This document shows, piece by piece, positions 15,333 through 24,671 of a stretch of 64,000 nt of DNA. Numbering within the stretch: the first letter of the stretch is position 1; each line of letters starts with the position of its first letter. The DNA comes from Cupriavidus pampae (GTDB lineage: Bacteria > Pseudomonadota > Gammaproteobacteria > Burkholderiales > Burkholderiaceae). A program made the position numbers and the translations under genes. The stretch spans positions 1 through 64,000 of the forward strand of contig NZ_CAJZAG010000020.1 of assembly GCF_914271485.1 (NCBI RefSeq), written 5' to 3'. The notes under the pieces were generated by a model that was given only the letters and a program-made list of their open reading frames with translations, searched no databases and was not told the origin of the DNA.

Positions 15333-17762
15333 ATGTCTCGTTTCTATCGCCAACCTCCCGTCTATGCGTGCCTGATGGCTGCACTGCTCTGGCTGACGCC
15401 GCCGTTCGCCACAGCCGCACCGACCGCAAAACCAAGCGCCACAGCGGCGCGCGCGTCGTTGCAATGGCCACGCCAGTTCGATGCCGCGGGCCAGCATATC
15501 GAGGTCTATCAGCCGCAGATCGAACGCTGGGAAGGCAACCGCCTTGGTGGCCGGGCTGCGGTGGCTGTGGGCCCGAAGGACGGTGCGCCCACCTATGGCG
15601 TGGTTCAATTCTCGGCCACAGCCGATATCGACAAACCTACCGGGCTGGTGCAACTGTCACAGCTCCGTATCGATAGCGTGGAGGTGCCCACGCGGCCCGA
15701 TGCGGCCGACATGGTGCGCCAGGCGTTGAATGCGCAGTTGCCGCCCCAGGGGCTGACGGTGCCGCTCGAGCAGTTGCAGGCCAGCTATGCGGTAGCGCAG
15801 CAGATTGCGCAAAGCCAGCGCGTACCGGTGCGCAACGAGGTGCCGCAGATCCTGTTTGCGACCACGCCGACGGTGCTGGTGCTCGTCGATGGCGATCCGG
15901 CGTGGCGCAAGGTGGCCGGTACCGATTTCGAACGCGCGATCAACAGCCGCGCGTTGCTGATGCGCGATGCGGGCGGCGAGTTGTTCCTGCAGGCCGCGGG
16001 CTATTGGTATCGCTCCGAATCCGCGGGCGGCGCGTGGGAGGTGTTGCAGACGCCAGCGGCGTCGCTGATATCGGCAGCGAGCAAAGCTGCGGGCGGCACC
16101 CCGAAGCCCGATCCTATGCTGCCCGCCAACGGTCGCAAGCCCGCCACCGCGCCGGCGGTGCTGCTAGCCACGCGGCCGGCCGAGCTGATCGTCACCAACG
16201 GCGCGCCGCAGATGATGCCGGTGGATGGCGTGGGGCTGCTGACCGTGGCCAACTCCGATCACGCGGTGTTCGTCGATCCCAGCTCGAACCTGTCCTATGT
16301 GTTGCTGTCGGGCCGCTGGTTTCGCGCGCCGATGCTGACGGGGCCGTGGGAGTACGTGCCCGGCGAACAGTTGCCGGCCGCGTTCGCCAGGATTTCGCCG
16401 AGCGATCCGAAGGCCAATGTGCTGGTGTCAGTGCCGGGCACTCCGCAGGCGCGCGAAGCGGAGATCGCCGCCAATATTCCGCAGACTGCCTCGGTGTCGC
16501 GCGCGAAGGCCTCGCTGACCATCGCCTATGACGGTGCGCCGCGGTTCGAGGCGATCGACGGCACTTCGCTCAAGTTCGCGGCCAATACCGGCACGCCCGT
16601 GATCGATGCCGGCGGTCGCTACTTCGCGGTGGCCAATGGCATCTGGTTTGTCGCGCCGACGCCATCAGGTCCGTGGAGCGTGGCCACCGAAGTCCCATCG
16701 GCGATCTATACGATTCCGCCGAGCTCGCCGCTGTATTACGTGACCTACGTGCGCATCTACTCGTTCACGCCCGAGACCGTGGTGGTGGGTTATACGCCGG
16801 GCTATATGGGTGTAGTGGTCGGGCCGGGCGGCACCGTGGTCTACGGCACTGGCTATGTATATCCGCCCTACGTGGGCGCCGTGTATTACGGCTATCCCGT
16901 GACGTACGGTTATGGCGCCGGGTTTGGCATCGGCATGGCGGAAGGGTTTGCGTTCGGCTTTGCGGCGGGCGCGATCTGGGGTTCGGCGTCGCCTTACTGG
17001 GGACCGTACTGGGGTGGCGCGTATGGTGGCAATTTCGTCAACGTGAATCAGACCAATGTGTATGGCCGCTGGGGGCAGGGCACCGTTACGCATGCACAGG
17101 GTTACAACGCGTGGACCGGCACGCAATGGCGCGGCTCGGCCGCATCGGGCTACAACCCCGCAACGGGCGCGCAGTTTCAGGGCAGCCGTGGCGCCGCGTT
17201 CAATCCGTACTCGGGCAACTATGCGGCGGGGCGGCAGGGTTCGTTCTCGAATCCGTCCACCGGCAGCGCGGGCGCGGGGCGTGGTGGCGTGGTGGGCAAT
17301 GCGGCCACCGGCGACTATGCGGCCGGACGACAGGTGGCGGGCTACAACGCGCAGACCGGGCGCGTCGGTGCCGCGGAAGCGGGCGTCACCGGCAACACGC
17401 AGACCGGCGTGCAGAGCGCGGGCAGCCGCGGCGTGGTGGCCAATCCGGGCAAGGACAACGCGGTGGCCTGGAACAACGGCAACGTCTATGCGGGGCACGA
17501 TGGCAATGTCTATCAGCACACCGATGACGGCTGGCAGAAACACACGTCGAGCGGTTGGGAACCGGTGCAGCCGAATAGCGAAGTCAATCGCGAAACCACC
17601 AGCGGGCTGAACGCGCAGCAGCAGGCGCGCGACCTCGGAAGCCAACGCACCGCGGGCGCATCGCAGGGATGGCAAGGGCGGTTCGGCGGCGGTGAGGGTG
17701 GACGATTTGGAGGCGGCGGTGGCGGAAGATTTGGCGGCGGCGGCTTCCACGGCCGGCGTTAA
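15333..17762 (+). CDS. large exported protein with three internal repeats and Gly/Tyr-rich tail
   Basis: An 809-residue protein of unrecognised family. It begins with a signal peptide (hydrophobic to about residue 25, cleavage near TAAPTA). Three repeats of about 60 residues lie at roughly 179-237, 282-342 and 392-450; each starts with a beta strand plus a GDP/GAP turn and ends W(Y/F)...G(P/A)W. A hydrophobic YGY/GGF-rich stretch (about 490-570) follows. The C-terminal 200 residues repeat NxxTGxxxAG units with many Gln and Asn, ending in an RFGGG tail. A GGGAG site precedes the ATG by 12 bases. It is probably periplasmic or surface-exposed; the role is unknown. Confidence 0.75.
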   Translation: MSRFYRQPPVYACLMAALLWLTPPFATAAPTAKPSATAARASLQWPRQFDAAGQHIEVYQPQIERWEGNRLGGRAAVAVGPKDGAPTYGVVQFSATADIDKPTGLVQLSQLRIDSVEVPTRPDAADMVRQALNAQLPPQGLTVPLEQLQASYAVAQQIAQSQRVPVRNEVPQILFATTPTVLVLVDGDPAWRKVAGTDFERAINSRALLMRDAGGELFLQAAGYWYRSESAGGAWEVLQTPAASLISAASKAAGGTPKPDPMLPANGRKPATAPAVLLATRPAELIVTNGAPQMMPVDGVGLLTVANSDHAVFVDPSSNLSYVLLSGRWFRAPMLTGPWEYVPGEQLPAAFARISPSDPKANVLVSVPGTPQAREAEIAANIPQTASVSRAKASLTIAYDGAPRFEAIDGTSLKFAANTGTPVIDAGGRYFAVANGIWFVAPTPSGPWSVATEVPSAIYTIPPSSPLYYVTYVRIYSFTPETVVVGYTPGYMGVVVGPGGTVVYGTGYVYPPYVGAVYYGYPVTYGYGAGFGIGMAEGFAFGFAAGAIWGSASPYWGPYWGGAYGGNFVNVNQTNVYGRWGQGTVTHAQGYNAWTGTQWRGSAASGYNPATGAQFQGSRGAAFNPYSGNYAAGRQGSFSNPSTGSAGAGRGGVVGNAATGDYAAGRQVAGYNAQTGRVGAAEAGVTGNTQTGVQSAGSRGVVANPGKDNAVAWNNGNVYAGHDGNVYQHTDDGWQKHTSSGWEPVQPNSEVNRETTSGLNAQQQARDLGSQRTAGASQGWQGRFGGGEGGRFGGGGGGRFGGGGFHGRR

Positions 17763-17906
17763 TGCGACCCCCGCAGCGTCGAAACAATTTAACTCGATAC
17801 CGAAAGTTTTGAATGGTGGCACGGGCGGCGCGGACGTAACCTCGACAGGTGCGAGCGCGGGCTCGGCGTTACCCAATTGCCGCGCCGAATAACGAGGGAG
17901 CGGTCA

Positions 17907-19205
17907 ATGAAGCGGCAAGTCCGATCGGCGCCGGTAGCACAGGCAATGCGCGCTGGCGTGGCTTTGCGTCTGCGCCTGCGTCTGTGCATGCTCGGTTGCG
18001 TGGCATTGTGCATCAGCGCTTGTGGCAAGCAGGAGCCGCCTGCGGCCGCCGCGCAGGCGGTACCGGTCCAGGTGTTCCAGACCCGCGCGCAGGACATGCC
18101 GGTGACCTTCGAGTTTGTCGGTCAGACACAGAGCGATCAGGCCGTCGATGTGCGCGCCCGCGTGGCCGGTTTTCTGATCAAGCGCAATTATGTGGAAGGC
18201 GCGATGGTCAAGGAAAACCAGGTCCTGTTCGAGATCGACCACAAGCCGTTCCAGGCGCAGCTCGACGCCGCGCAGGCGCAATTGTCACAGCAGAAGGCGC
18301 GGCTCGACGTGGCACGTTCGAACCTCGCGCGCGTGAAGCCGCTGGCTCAACAGAATGCGCTGTCGCAGAAAGATCTCGACGATGCCACCGGGCAGTTCCA
18401 CTCGGCCGCCGCCGGGGTAGAGCAGGCCACGGCCGAGGTGGAAACGCAGAAACTGAACCTGTCATATACGTACGTGCGCGCGCCGGTCGATGGCGTATCG
18501 AGTTTTGGCGTATTGCCGGTAGGCGCCTATGTCAGCACGACCAATAGCCTGCTGACCACGGTCTCGACGCTGACGCCGATGCGCATCAACTTCAGCATCT
18601 CCGAGCCGCAGACGCTCGAGTTCCGCGCGCAGCAGCAGAACAAGTCGCTGACGGTGCCGCCGGACCGCCACTACGCGGTATCGATCGTGCTGGCCGATGG
18701 CACCGAGTATCCGCACAAGGGTCGCATCACGTTCGCCGATGCCACTTACAGCCCGCAGACCGGCACCTTCCTCGTGCGTGCGGAGATGCCGAATCCGAAC
18801 AAGGAGTTGCAGCCGGGTCAGTTTGTGCGCGTGCTGGTGGGCGGCGCCACGCGACCCAATGCGATCGTGGTGCCGCAGCGTGCGGTCATGCATGGCCCCA
18901 AGGGTGACCTTGTGTTTATCGTCGACAAGGAAGGCAAGGCACAGCCGCGGCCAGTGACGGTGGGCGAGCTGTCAGGACCGATGTGGCGCATCGCGCAGGG
19001 ACTGAATGCGGACGAGACCGTGGTTGTCGACGGCGCGGGCAAGCTGACTGCGGGCGCGCCCGTGAAGGTCACGGGCGAAGCGCCGCTCGCGGCGGTGGGG
19101 GCGGGCAGCACACCGGTGGGGACACCGGCGGCGGCGTCCGGTCCTGCCGCGGCACCGCCTGCCTCCGCACCCGCCTCGACTCCCCAACCCGCGCCAACGC
19201 GCTAG
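17907..19205 (+). CDS. RND efflux periplasmic adaptor lipoprotein (MFP)
   Basis: The 432-residue membrane-fusion subunit of a tripartite efflux pump. Lipobox ISACGKQ places the lipid on Cys39. The barrel-sandwich half motif VRARVAGFLIKRNYVEGA and its partner YVRAPVDGVSSFG flank a coiled-coil hairpin (about residues 110-165), as in MexA/AcrA. The C-terminus is Ala/Pro/Ser-rich. A strong GAGGGAG site precedes the chosen ATG; an upstream in-frame ATG at 17877 would spoil the signal peptide. It is the first gene of the adaptor-pump-channel operon. Confidence 0.93.
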   Translation: MKRQVRSAPVAQAMRAGVALRLRLRLCMLGCVALCISACGKQEPPAAAAQAVPVQVFQTRAQDMPVTFEFVGQTQSDQAVDVRARVAGFLIKRNYVEGAMVKENQVLFEIDHKPFQAQLDAAQAQLSQQKARLDVARSNLARVKPLAQQNALSQKDLDDATGQFHSAAAGVEQATAEVETQKLNLSYTYVRAPVDGVSSFGVLPVGAYVSTTNSLLTTVSTLTPMRINFSISEPQTLEFRAQQQNKSLTVPPDRHYAVSIVLADGTEYPHKGRITFADATYSPQTGTFLVRAEMPNPNKELQPGQFVRVLVGGATRPNAIVVPQRAVMHGPKGDLVFIVDKEGKAQPRPVTVGELSGPMWRIAQGLNADETVVVDGAGKLTAGAPVKVTGEAPLAAVGAGSTPVGTPAAASGPAAAPPASAPASTPQPAPTR

Positions 19206-19217
19206 GCCCAAGCCACC

Positions 19218-22200
19218 ATGATCTCCGCCTTCTGCGTCCGGCGCCCGATCTTCGCGATGGTGCTGTCGCTGATCATCGTCATTGGCGGTGGTGTGGCGAT
19301 GTTCGCGTTGCCCATCGCGCAATATCCCGACATCACGCCGCCTCAGGTCACAGTCACCGCCACCTACGCGGGCGCCGATTCCGAGACGGTGGCCCAGACC
19401 GTGGCCGCGCCGATCGAGACGCAGGTCAACGGCGCCGACAACATGATCTACATGCAGTCGACCTCGTCGCCGACCGGTTCGATGACGCTCAATGTGTTCT
19501 TCGATATCGGCACCGACCCCGATACCGCGCAGGTGCAGGTGCAGAACCGCGTGAACCTCGCGCTGCCCCAGTTGCCGGATACCGTGCAGAAGACCGGCAT
19601 CAACGTACAGAAGCGGTCGTCGAGCTTTCTGCTGCTGATTGCGGTGCATTCGCCCGATGGTCGCTTTGACCAGCAGTACATCAACAACTACTCGAACCTG
19701 TACGTGCTCGATGCGATCAAGCGCATCAACGGCGCCAACCAGGCGCAGATCATGGGCTCGGCCGACCTTGCCATGCGTATCTGGCTCAAGCCCGATCGCA
19801 TGGCCGCGCTGAGCATCACCGCGCAGGATGTGCAGCGCGCGGTGCAGAGCCAGAACGAGCAGTTTGGCGCGGGCAGCGTCGGCCAGGCACCGAATGCGCG
19901 CCCGGTGGAGCTGTCGTTCCCGCTCGTCACGCCGGGGCGGCTGACCACGCCCGAGCAGTTCGACAACATCATCCTGCGCGCGGACAACACCGGCGCGGCG
20001 ATCGTGCGGCTGCGCGATGTGGGCCACGCCGAGGTGGGGCAGCAACTCTATACGTTGCGCTCTTCGCTGAATGGGGCGCCCGCGACGATCATCGCGGTCT
20101 ATCAGCAGCCTGGCTCGAATGCGATTCAGGTGGCCAAGGATGTGCGGCGCGCGCTCGACGATATGTCGAAGACGTTCCCGCCTGGCATCGCGTACAAGGT
20201 ATCGCTCGATACCACCGAGTTTGTCAGCGCATCGATCGAGGAGGTCGTGCACACGCTGGCCGAGGCAGTGATCCTCGTGGTGCTGGTGGTGTTCATCTTC
20301 CTGCAGAACGTGCGCGCGACGGTGATCCCCGTGCTTGCGGTGTTCGTGTCGATCATCGGCACCTTTGCCGGGCTGCTCGCGCTTGGCTTCTCGATCAATC
20401 TGCTGACGCTATTCGCATTGGTGCTGGCGATCGGAATCGTCGTCGACGATGCGATCGTGGTGGTGGAGAACGTCGAGCGCAATATGGCCGAGTTCCATCT
20501 GTCGCCGCGTGACGCGACGTTGCGCGCGATGGAGGAAGTGACCGGTCCCGTGATCGCCATCGTGCTGGTGCTGTCGGCCGTGTTTATTCCGGTGGCGTTC
20601 GTATCGGGCACCACGGGTCAGTTGTATCGGCAGTTCGCGCTGACGATCGTGGTGTCGGTGGTGATCTCGGGCTTCTGCGCGCTGACGCTATCGCCGGCGC
20701 TGGCGGCGATGATCCTCAAGCCCGGACATCACACACCATGGCGCGGCTTCGTCTGGTTCAACAAGAAGTTTGACCGGCTGGTGCAGCATTACGGCAACTG
20801 GGTACGCGCGTTTATGCGGCGCGCGGTGGTGGCGCTGCTGGTGTTCGTGATCATGCTGCTGGCGGTGTGGCAGTTGTTCGCGCGCATTCCCACGGCGTTC
20901 GTGCCGCCGGAGGATCAGGGCTACCTGCTGGTCGCCGTGATGATGCCGGACTCGGCCAGCCTCGATCGCACTGACAAGGTCACGCAGCAGGTGGCGGCGT
21001 TGTTCCGCGAGCATCCCGCGGTGGAGGACGCGTCGGCGCTGTCGGGCTACAGCTTTATCGACAGCCAGTACAAGACCAACGCGGGCACGGTGTTCGTCGG
21101 GCTCAAGAGTTTCAAGCAGCGCGGCACTCGCGATCTGTCGGTGCGCGCGGTGATCGGGTCGTTGATCGGCAAGCTACGCGCGATTCCGGAGGCGGTGATC
21201 ATTCCGGTCAATCCGCCATCGATCCCGGGGCTCGGGTCGCAGGGCGGCTTCGAGTTCTGGATCCAGAATCGCGGCACCGGCAATTCGGCTGAGCTGGAAG
21301 GCGTGACGCGTAACTTCATCAAAGCGGCGGCGGAGCATCCCGAGCTCGGGCGACTGACTAGCACGATTCAAGCTGCATCGCGGCAGATGCGCGTCGAAGT
21401 CGACAAGGAAAAAGCCGAGACCATGGGCGTGCCGATTGCCGATGTCTACGGCACGCTGCAGACGCAGTTCGGCTCGCTCTATGTGAGCCAGTTCTCGCAG
21501 TACAGCCGCGTGTGGCAAGTGATTCTTCAGGCGGAGCCGCAATATCGCGCGAATCCAGATGATCTACAGTTCCTGTATGTGCGACAGGCCAGCGGCAAGA
21601 TGGTGCCGGTGACGGGCCTGCTGAAGACGCGTTATGCGAGCGGCCCCGATCTGCTGTCGCGGTTCAACAATTTCCCGGCGGCCAAGATCACCGGCGATGC
21701 GGCGGCGGGCTACAGCTCGGGGCAAGCCCTGGCCGCGATGGAAGCGGTGGCGCGCGAAACACTTCCCGCGAGCTACAGCTTTGCGTGGAGTGGGGAGGCG
21801 TTCGAACAGAAGAAATCCGGCAACACGACGACGATCGTGTTTGTGTTTGGCATCGTGATGGTGTTTCTGATTCTGGCCGCGCAGTACGAGTCATGGTCGC
21901 TGCCGGTATCAATCCTGAGCGCGGTGCCGTTCGGCATTTTTGGCGCGTTGCTGGCAATCCTGCTGCGCGGACTGTCGAACGACGTGTACTTCCAGATTGG
22001 CATGGTCACGCTGATCGGGCTTGCGGCGAAGAACGCGATTCTGATCGTCGAGTTTGCCGTGCTCAAGCAGAAGGAAGGCATGTCACATGCGGACGCCGCG
22101 GTGGAAGCGGCCAAGCTGCGCCTGCGACCGATCGTGATGACGTCGCTGGCGTTTATTCTCGGGGCGGTGCCGCTGTTTATCGCGGCGGGCGCGGGTGCGA

Positions 22201-22382
22201 ATTCGCGGCATTCGATCGGCACCGGCATCATCGGCGGCATGCTTGCCGCCACGACGCTGGCGTTGCTGTTCGTGCCGCTGTTCTCGTGGCTGATCGGCAC
22301 CGGAGTGGACAAATGGAGTGCGCGGGCCGGCAAGACTGCGGCTGCGTCACCGGTGGTGCCACCGACGGGAGAAACATCATGA
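19218..22382 (+). CDS. RND multidrug efflux pump, HAE1 family
   Basis: The 1054-residue inner-membrane proton antiporter has the full length of AcrB/MexB. It starts ISAFCVRRPIFAMVLSLII (helix 1). The proton relay is present: VVDDAIVVVEN with the two Asp of helix 4, and LIGLAAKNAILIVEF with the helix 10 Lys. Two large periplasmic loops carry the porter domain, with AQYPDITPPQVTV and later SGEAFEQKKSG. The substrate range cannot be inferred. It lies 12 bases after the adaptor gene and overlaps the channel gene start as ATGA. Confidence 0.95.
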   Translation: MISAFCVRRPIFAMVLSLIIVIGGGVAMFALPIAQYPDITPPQVTVTATYAGADSETVAQTVAAPIETQVNGADNMIYMQSTSSPTGSMTLNVFFDIGTDPDTAQVQVQNRVNLALPQLPDTVQKTGINVQKRSSSFLLLIAVHSPDGRFDQQYINNYSNLYVLDAIKRINGANQAQIMGSADLAMRIWLKPDRMAALSITAQDVQRAVQSQNEQFGAGSVGQAPNARPVELSFPLVTPGRLTTPEQFDNIILRADNTGAAIVRLRDVGHAEVGQQLYTLRSSLNGAPATIIAVYQQPGSNAIQVAKDVRRALDDMSKTFPPGIAYKVSLDTTEFVSASIEEVVHTLAEAVILVVLVVFIFLQNVRATVIPVLAVFVSIIGTFAGLLALGFSINLLTLFALVLAIGIVVDDAIVVVENVERNMAEFHLSPRDATLRAMEEVTGPVIAIVLVLSAVFIPVAFVSGTTGQLYRQFALTIVVSVVISGFCALTLSPALAAMILKPGHHTPWRGFVWFNKKFDRLVQHYGNWVRAFMRRAVVALLVFVIMLLAVWQLFARIPTAFVPPEDQGYLLVAVMMPDSASLDRTDKVTQQVAALFREHPAVEDASALSGYSFIDSQYKTNAGTVFVGLKSFKQRGTRDLSVRAVIGSLIGKLRAIPEAVIIPVNPPSIPGLGSQGGFEFWIQNRGTGNSAELEGVTRNFIKAAAEHPELGRLTSTIQAASRQMRVEVDKEKAETMGVPIADVYGTLQTQFGSLYVSQFSQYSRVWQVILQAEPQYRANPDDLQFLYVRQASGKMVPVTGLLKTRYASGPDLLSRFNNFPAAKITGDAAAGYSSGQALAAMEAVARETLPASYSFAWSGEAFEQKKSGNTTTIVFVFGIVMVFLILAAQYESWSLPVSILSAVPFGIFGALLAILLRGLSNDVYFQIGMVTLIGLAAKNAILIVEFAVLKQKEGMSHADAAVEAAKLRLRPIVMTSLAFILGAVPLFIAAGAGANSRHSIGTGIIGGMLAATTLALLFVPLFSWLIGTGVDKWSARAGKTAAASPVVPPTGETS

Positions 22383-23962
22383 ACGATCATCATCACCATC
22401 ATGCGCTGCAGGTGGCGGTTGTCGCCACCGTGCTGGGGGGCTGTGCGATCGGTCCCGATTACCAGCGGCCCGAGGTGGCCTCGCCGCCTTACTATCGGCT
22501 CGATACCGGCGCGCTGACGATCGAGGCGGACAACGCATGGTGGAACTCGTTCGACGACCCGGTGCTGACCAGGCTCGTCGATACCGCGCTGCGCAACAGC
22601 TATGACGTGCGCATTGCCACCGCGCGCATCGACGAATTTCGCGGGCAGTTGATGGTCGCGCGTTCGGCGTTCTTCCCGCAGATCAACGCCACGGCATCGG
22701 CCGCGCGCCAGCGTACCGGTGCTTTCAACACGCTCGGCGGAACGCCCTTCTCGGCCTTCAGCGGTCCGCACAATAACTACCAGATGCTGGCCAACGCAAG
22801 CTGGGAGATCGACGTGTGGGGCCGCATCCGCCGTCAGGCCGAGGGCGCGGAAGCCGATCTATGGAACGCGGAGTACACGCGGCGCGGCACCGTGCTCGCG
22901 CTGGCGGCATCGGTGATGCAGGGCTATGCCACGCTGCGCGGACTCGATGCGCAGCTCGACATCGCGCGGCAGACGCTGGAGGTGCGCGCCAAGGCGACCG
23001 ATATCTTCCGGCAGCGCTACGAGGGTGGCGTGGTGTCGCAGGTGGAACTGGTGCAGGCAGAGAACGATTACTACGCGGCCGAGGCGTCGATCCCGCCGAT
23101 TCGGACTTCGATCTCGCAGACCGAGAATGCGTTGTCGGTGCTGCTCGGCGTGGAGCCGGGGCCGATCGAGCGCGGCAAGCCTTACGATGCGCTGCTGGCG
23201 CCGGCTGTCGGCCCCGATATGCCGGCGATGCTGCTCTCGCGCCGGCCCGATGTGCTGGAGGCCGAGCAGGCCGCGGTGGCCGCCAACGCGCGGCTGGGCG
23301 CGGCGGAGGCGCTCTATCTGCCGGCCGTCGACCTGTCCGCGATGTTCGGCGCGATTGCCGCCACGCCTGCGGGGTTGTGGCAGAGCGCGTCGCGCGTATG
23401 GGGTGTGGGTGCGGGGCTCACGCAGCCGATTTTTCAGGGCGGCGCGATTCGTGGCCAGGTGCAGAGCGCGGGTGCCGTGCGCACGCAGGCGATGCTCGCA
23501 TATCAAGCCAGCGTGCTCAATGCGCTGGCGGATGTGAACAACGCGCTCGTGGCCAATATGGAAGCGCGCATTCGCGTAGCAAGCCTGAGGCGGCAGGAGC
23601 AGGCGCTCGAGATCTACGCGGATCAGGCCAACGCCCGTTACGAAGGTGGCTACACCAGCTATCTGGAGGTCACCGATGCGCGCGAGAAGCTGTTCAATGC
23701 GCAACTTGCCGCGGTGCAGGGGCAGGTCGATGTGCTGACGGGTGTGGCCGCGTTGTACAAGTCGCTCGGTGGCGGTTGGCCCGCGGTGCCGGCCGAGGTG
23801 CGGGATGGGGGCATGGTCGGCGATGCGCGGCAGTTGCCGGCGTCATCGCAGGCGACAAAACCCCCAACGCAGCCAACCACGCAGCCAACCACGCAGCCCA
23901 CGCTGCAGACTAGTCCGCAGGCCGCAACACTGACCACGCGCGAACGCCAGGCGTCGCGCTGA
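22379..23962 (+). CDS. OprM/NodT-type outer-membrane efflux lipoprotein
   Basis: The 527-residue trimeric outer-membrane channel that completes the RND pump. Lipobox VLGGCAIGPDYQRPEV puts the lipid on Cys22. Two OEP repeats follow, each with long helices such as RIATARIDEFRGQLMVARSA and QANARYEGGYTSYLEV. The start is the ATG of an ATGA overlap with the pump stop. Oddities: the n-region of the signal peptide is MNDHHHHH, five histidines in place of the usual Lys/Arg, and the tail (about 480-520) repeats PTTQ units. Confidence 0.93.
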   Translation: MNDHHHHHALQVAVVATVLGGCAIGPDYQRPEVASPPYYRLDTGALTIEADNAWWNSFDDPVLTRLVDTALRNSYDVRIATARIDEFRGQLMVARSAFFPQINATASAARQRTGAFNTLGGTPFSAFSGPHNNYQMLANASWEIDVWGRIRRQAEGAEADLWNAEYTRRGTVLALAASVMQGYATLRGLDAQLDIARQTLEVRAKATDIFRQRYEGGVVSQVELVQAENDYYAAEASIPPIRTSISQTENALSVLLGVEPGPIERGKPYDALLAPAVGPDMPAMLLSRRPDVLEAEQAAVAANARLGAAEALYLPAVDLSAMFGAIAATPAGLWQSASRVWGVGAGLTQPIFQGGAIRGQVQSAGAVRTQAMLAYQASVLNALADVNNALVANMEARIRVASLRRQEQALEIYADQANARYEGGYTSYLEVTDAREKLFNAQLAAVQGQVDVLTGVAALYKSLGGGWPAVPAEVRDGGMVGDARQLPASSQATKPPTQPTTQPTTQPTLQTSPQAATLTTRERQASR

Positions 23963-23964
23963 GG

Positions 23965-24489
23965 TTATTCGTCGTCGGTGGTAAATGCGGCGGCCACTGC
24001 GGCGGTGTCATTGAACCGTTCCAACTCATGCCGAAACACCTTGGCGCCCGGTCCCGGCACGATCTCGACGTCGCCGAGCGTGATCTCGCTGCCATCGCGT
24101 CGCAGCAGCCGCGGCGGCGCGATTTCGCTGCCGTCCTGACCGTCGATCAAGATGGTCAGTGGCCCGTGCTCGGTGGCGCGCCAGCGATCGGCCCATCCCT
24201 TCAGCGAAACGAACACCGGAAAGAACTCGCGACCGGACTCGGTCAGTTGATAGACATGCCGCGCGCCGCCGCCGGGCGTGTGGGTCCGGTCGAGCAGGCC
24301 ATGCTCGACCAGCGCCTTGAGGCGGTTGCTCAGAATATTCGGCGCGATGCCAAGCCGGCGCTCGAATTCGTCGAAGCGCGTGCTGCCGTAGAACGCTTCG
24401 CGCAGGATCAGCATGGCCCAGCGTTCACCCAGCACGCTCAACGCGCGGGCAATCGGGCAGGGCATGGCTGAAAAATCGGTGGATGCCAT
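23965..24489 (-). CDS. HxlR-family transcriptional regulator
   Basis: A 174-residue winged-helix protein. CPIARALSVLGERWAMLILR (residues 11-30) is the HxlR signature with its conserved N-terminal Cys, followed by FDEFERRLGIAPNILSNRLK (recognition helix) and the wing LTESGREFFPVF. A C-terminal extension of about 60 residues (ILIDGQDGSEI onward) is longer than in minimal HxlR proteins. Its stop is two bases from that of the convergent RND operon. It may control that operon, itself or the divergent CLC gene. Confidence 0.9.
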   Translation of the reverse strand: MASTDFSAMPCPIARALSVLGERWAMLILREAFYGSTRFDEFERRLGIAPNILSNRLKALVEHGLLDRTHTPGGGARHVYQLTESGREFFPVFVSLKGWADRWRATEHGPLTILIDGQDGSEIAPPRLLRRDGSEITLGDVEIVPGPGAKVFRHELERFNDTAAVAAAFTTDDE

Positions 24490-24508
24490 GACATCATCAC
24501 TTTTTAAT

Positions 24509-24533
24509 GCAAGTCAGAGTCATATTAACTTGC
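24509..24533. promoter_or_regulatory. inverted repeat, candidate HxlR operator
   Basis: GCAAGT at 24509-24514 and ACTTGC at 24528-24533 form a perfect six-base inverted repeat with a 13-base AT-rich centre. It lies 20-44 bases before the HxlR start, where an autoregulatory operator would be expected, and in the divergent region shared with the CLC gene. Confidence 0.45.
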
Positions 24534-24671
24534 GTCATGAAAGTCTGCTGATGCTGTTTTTTCGTTGCCGCATGAACTAGGGCGAAATCGACCGATGACG
24601 GCGCGATATGTCGGGCGCGCGGCATGCGCGCGTATAGTGGCAGGGGCCTGTCCGACACGCGTTGCCACCTC

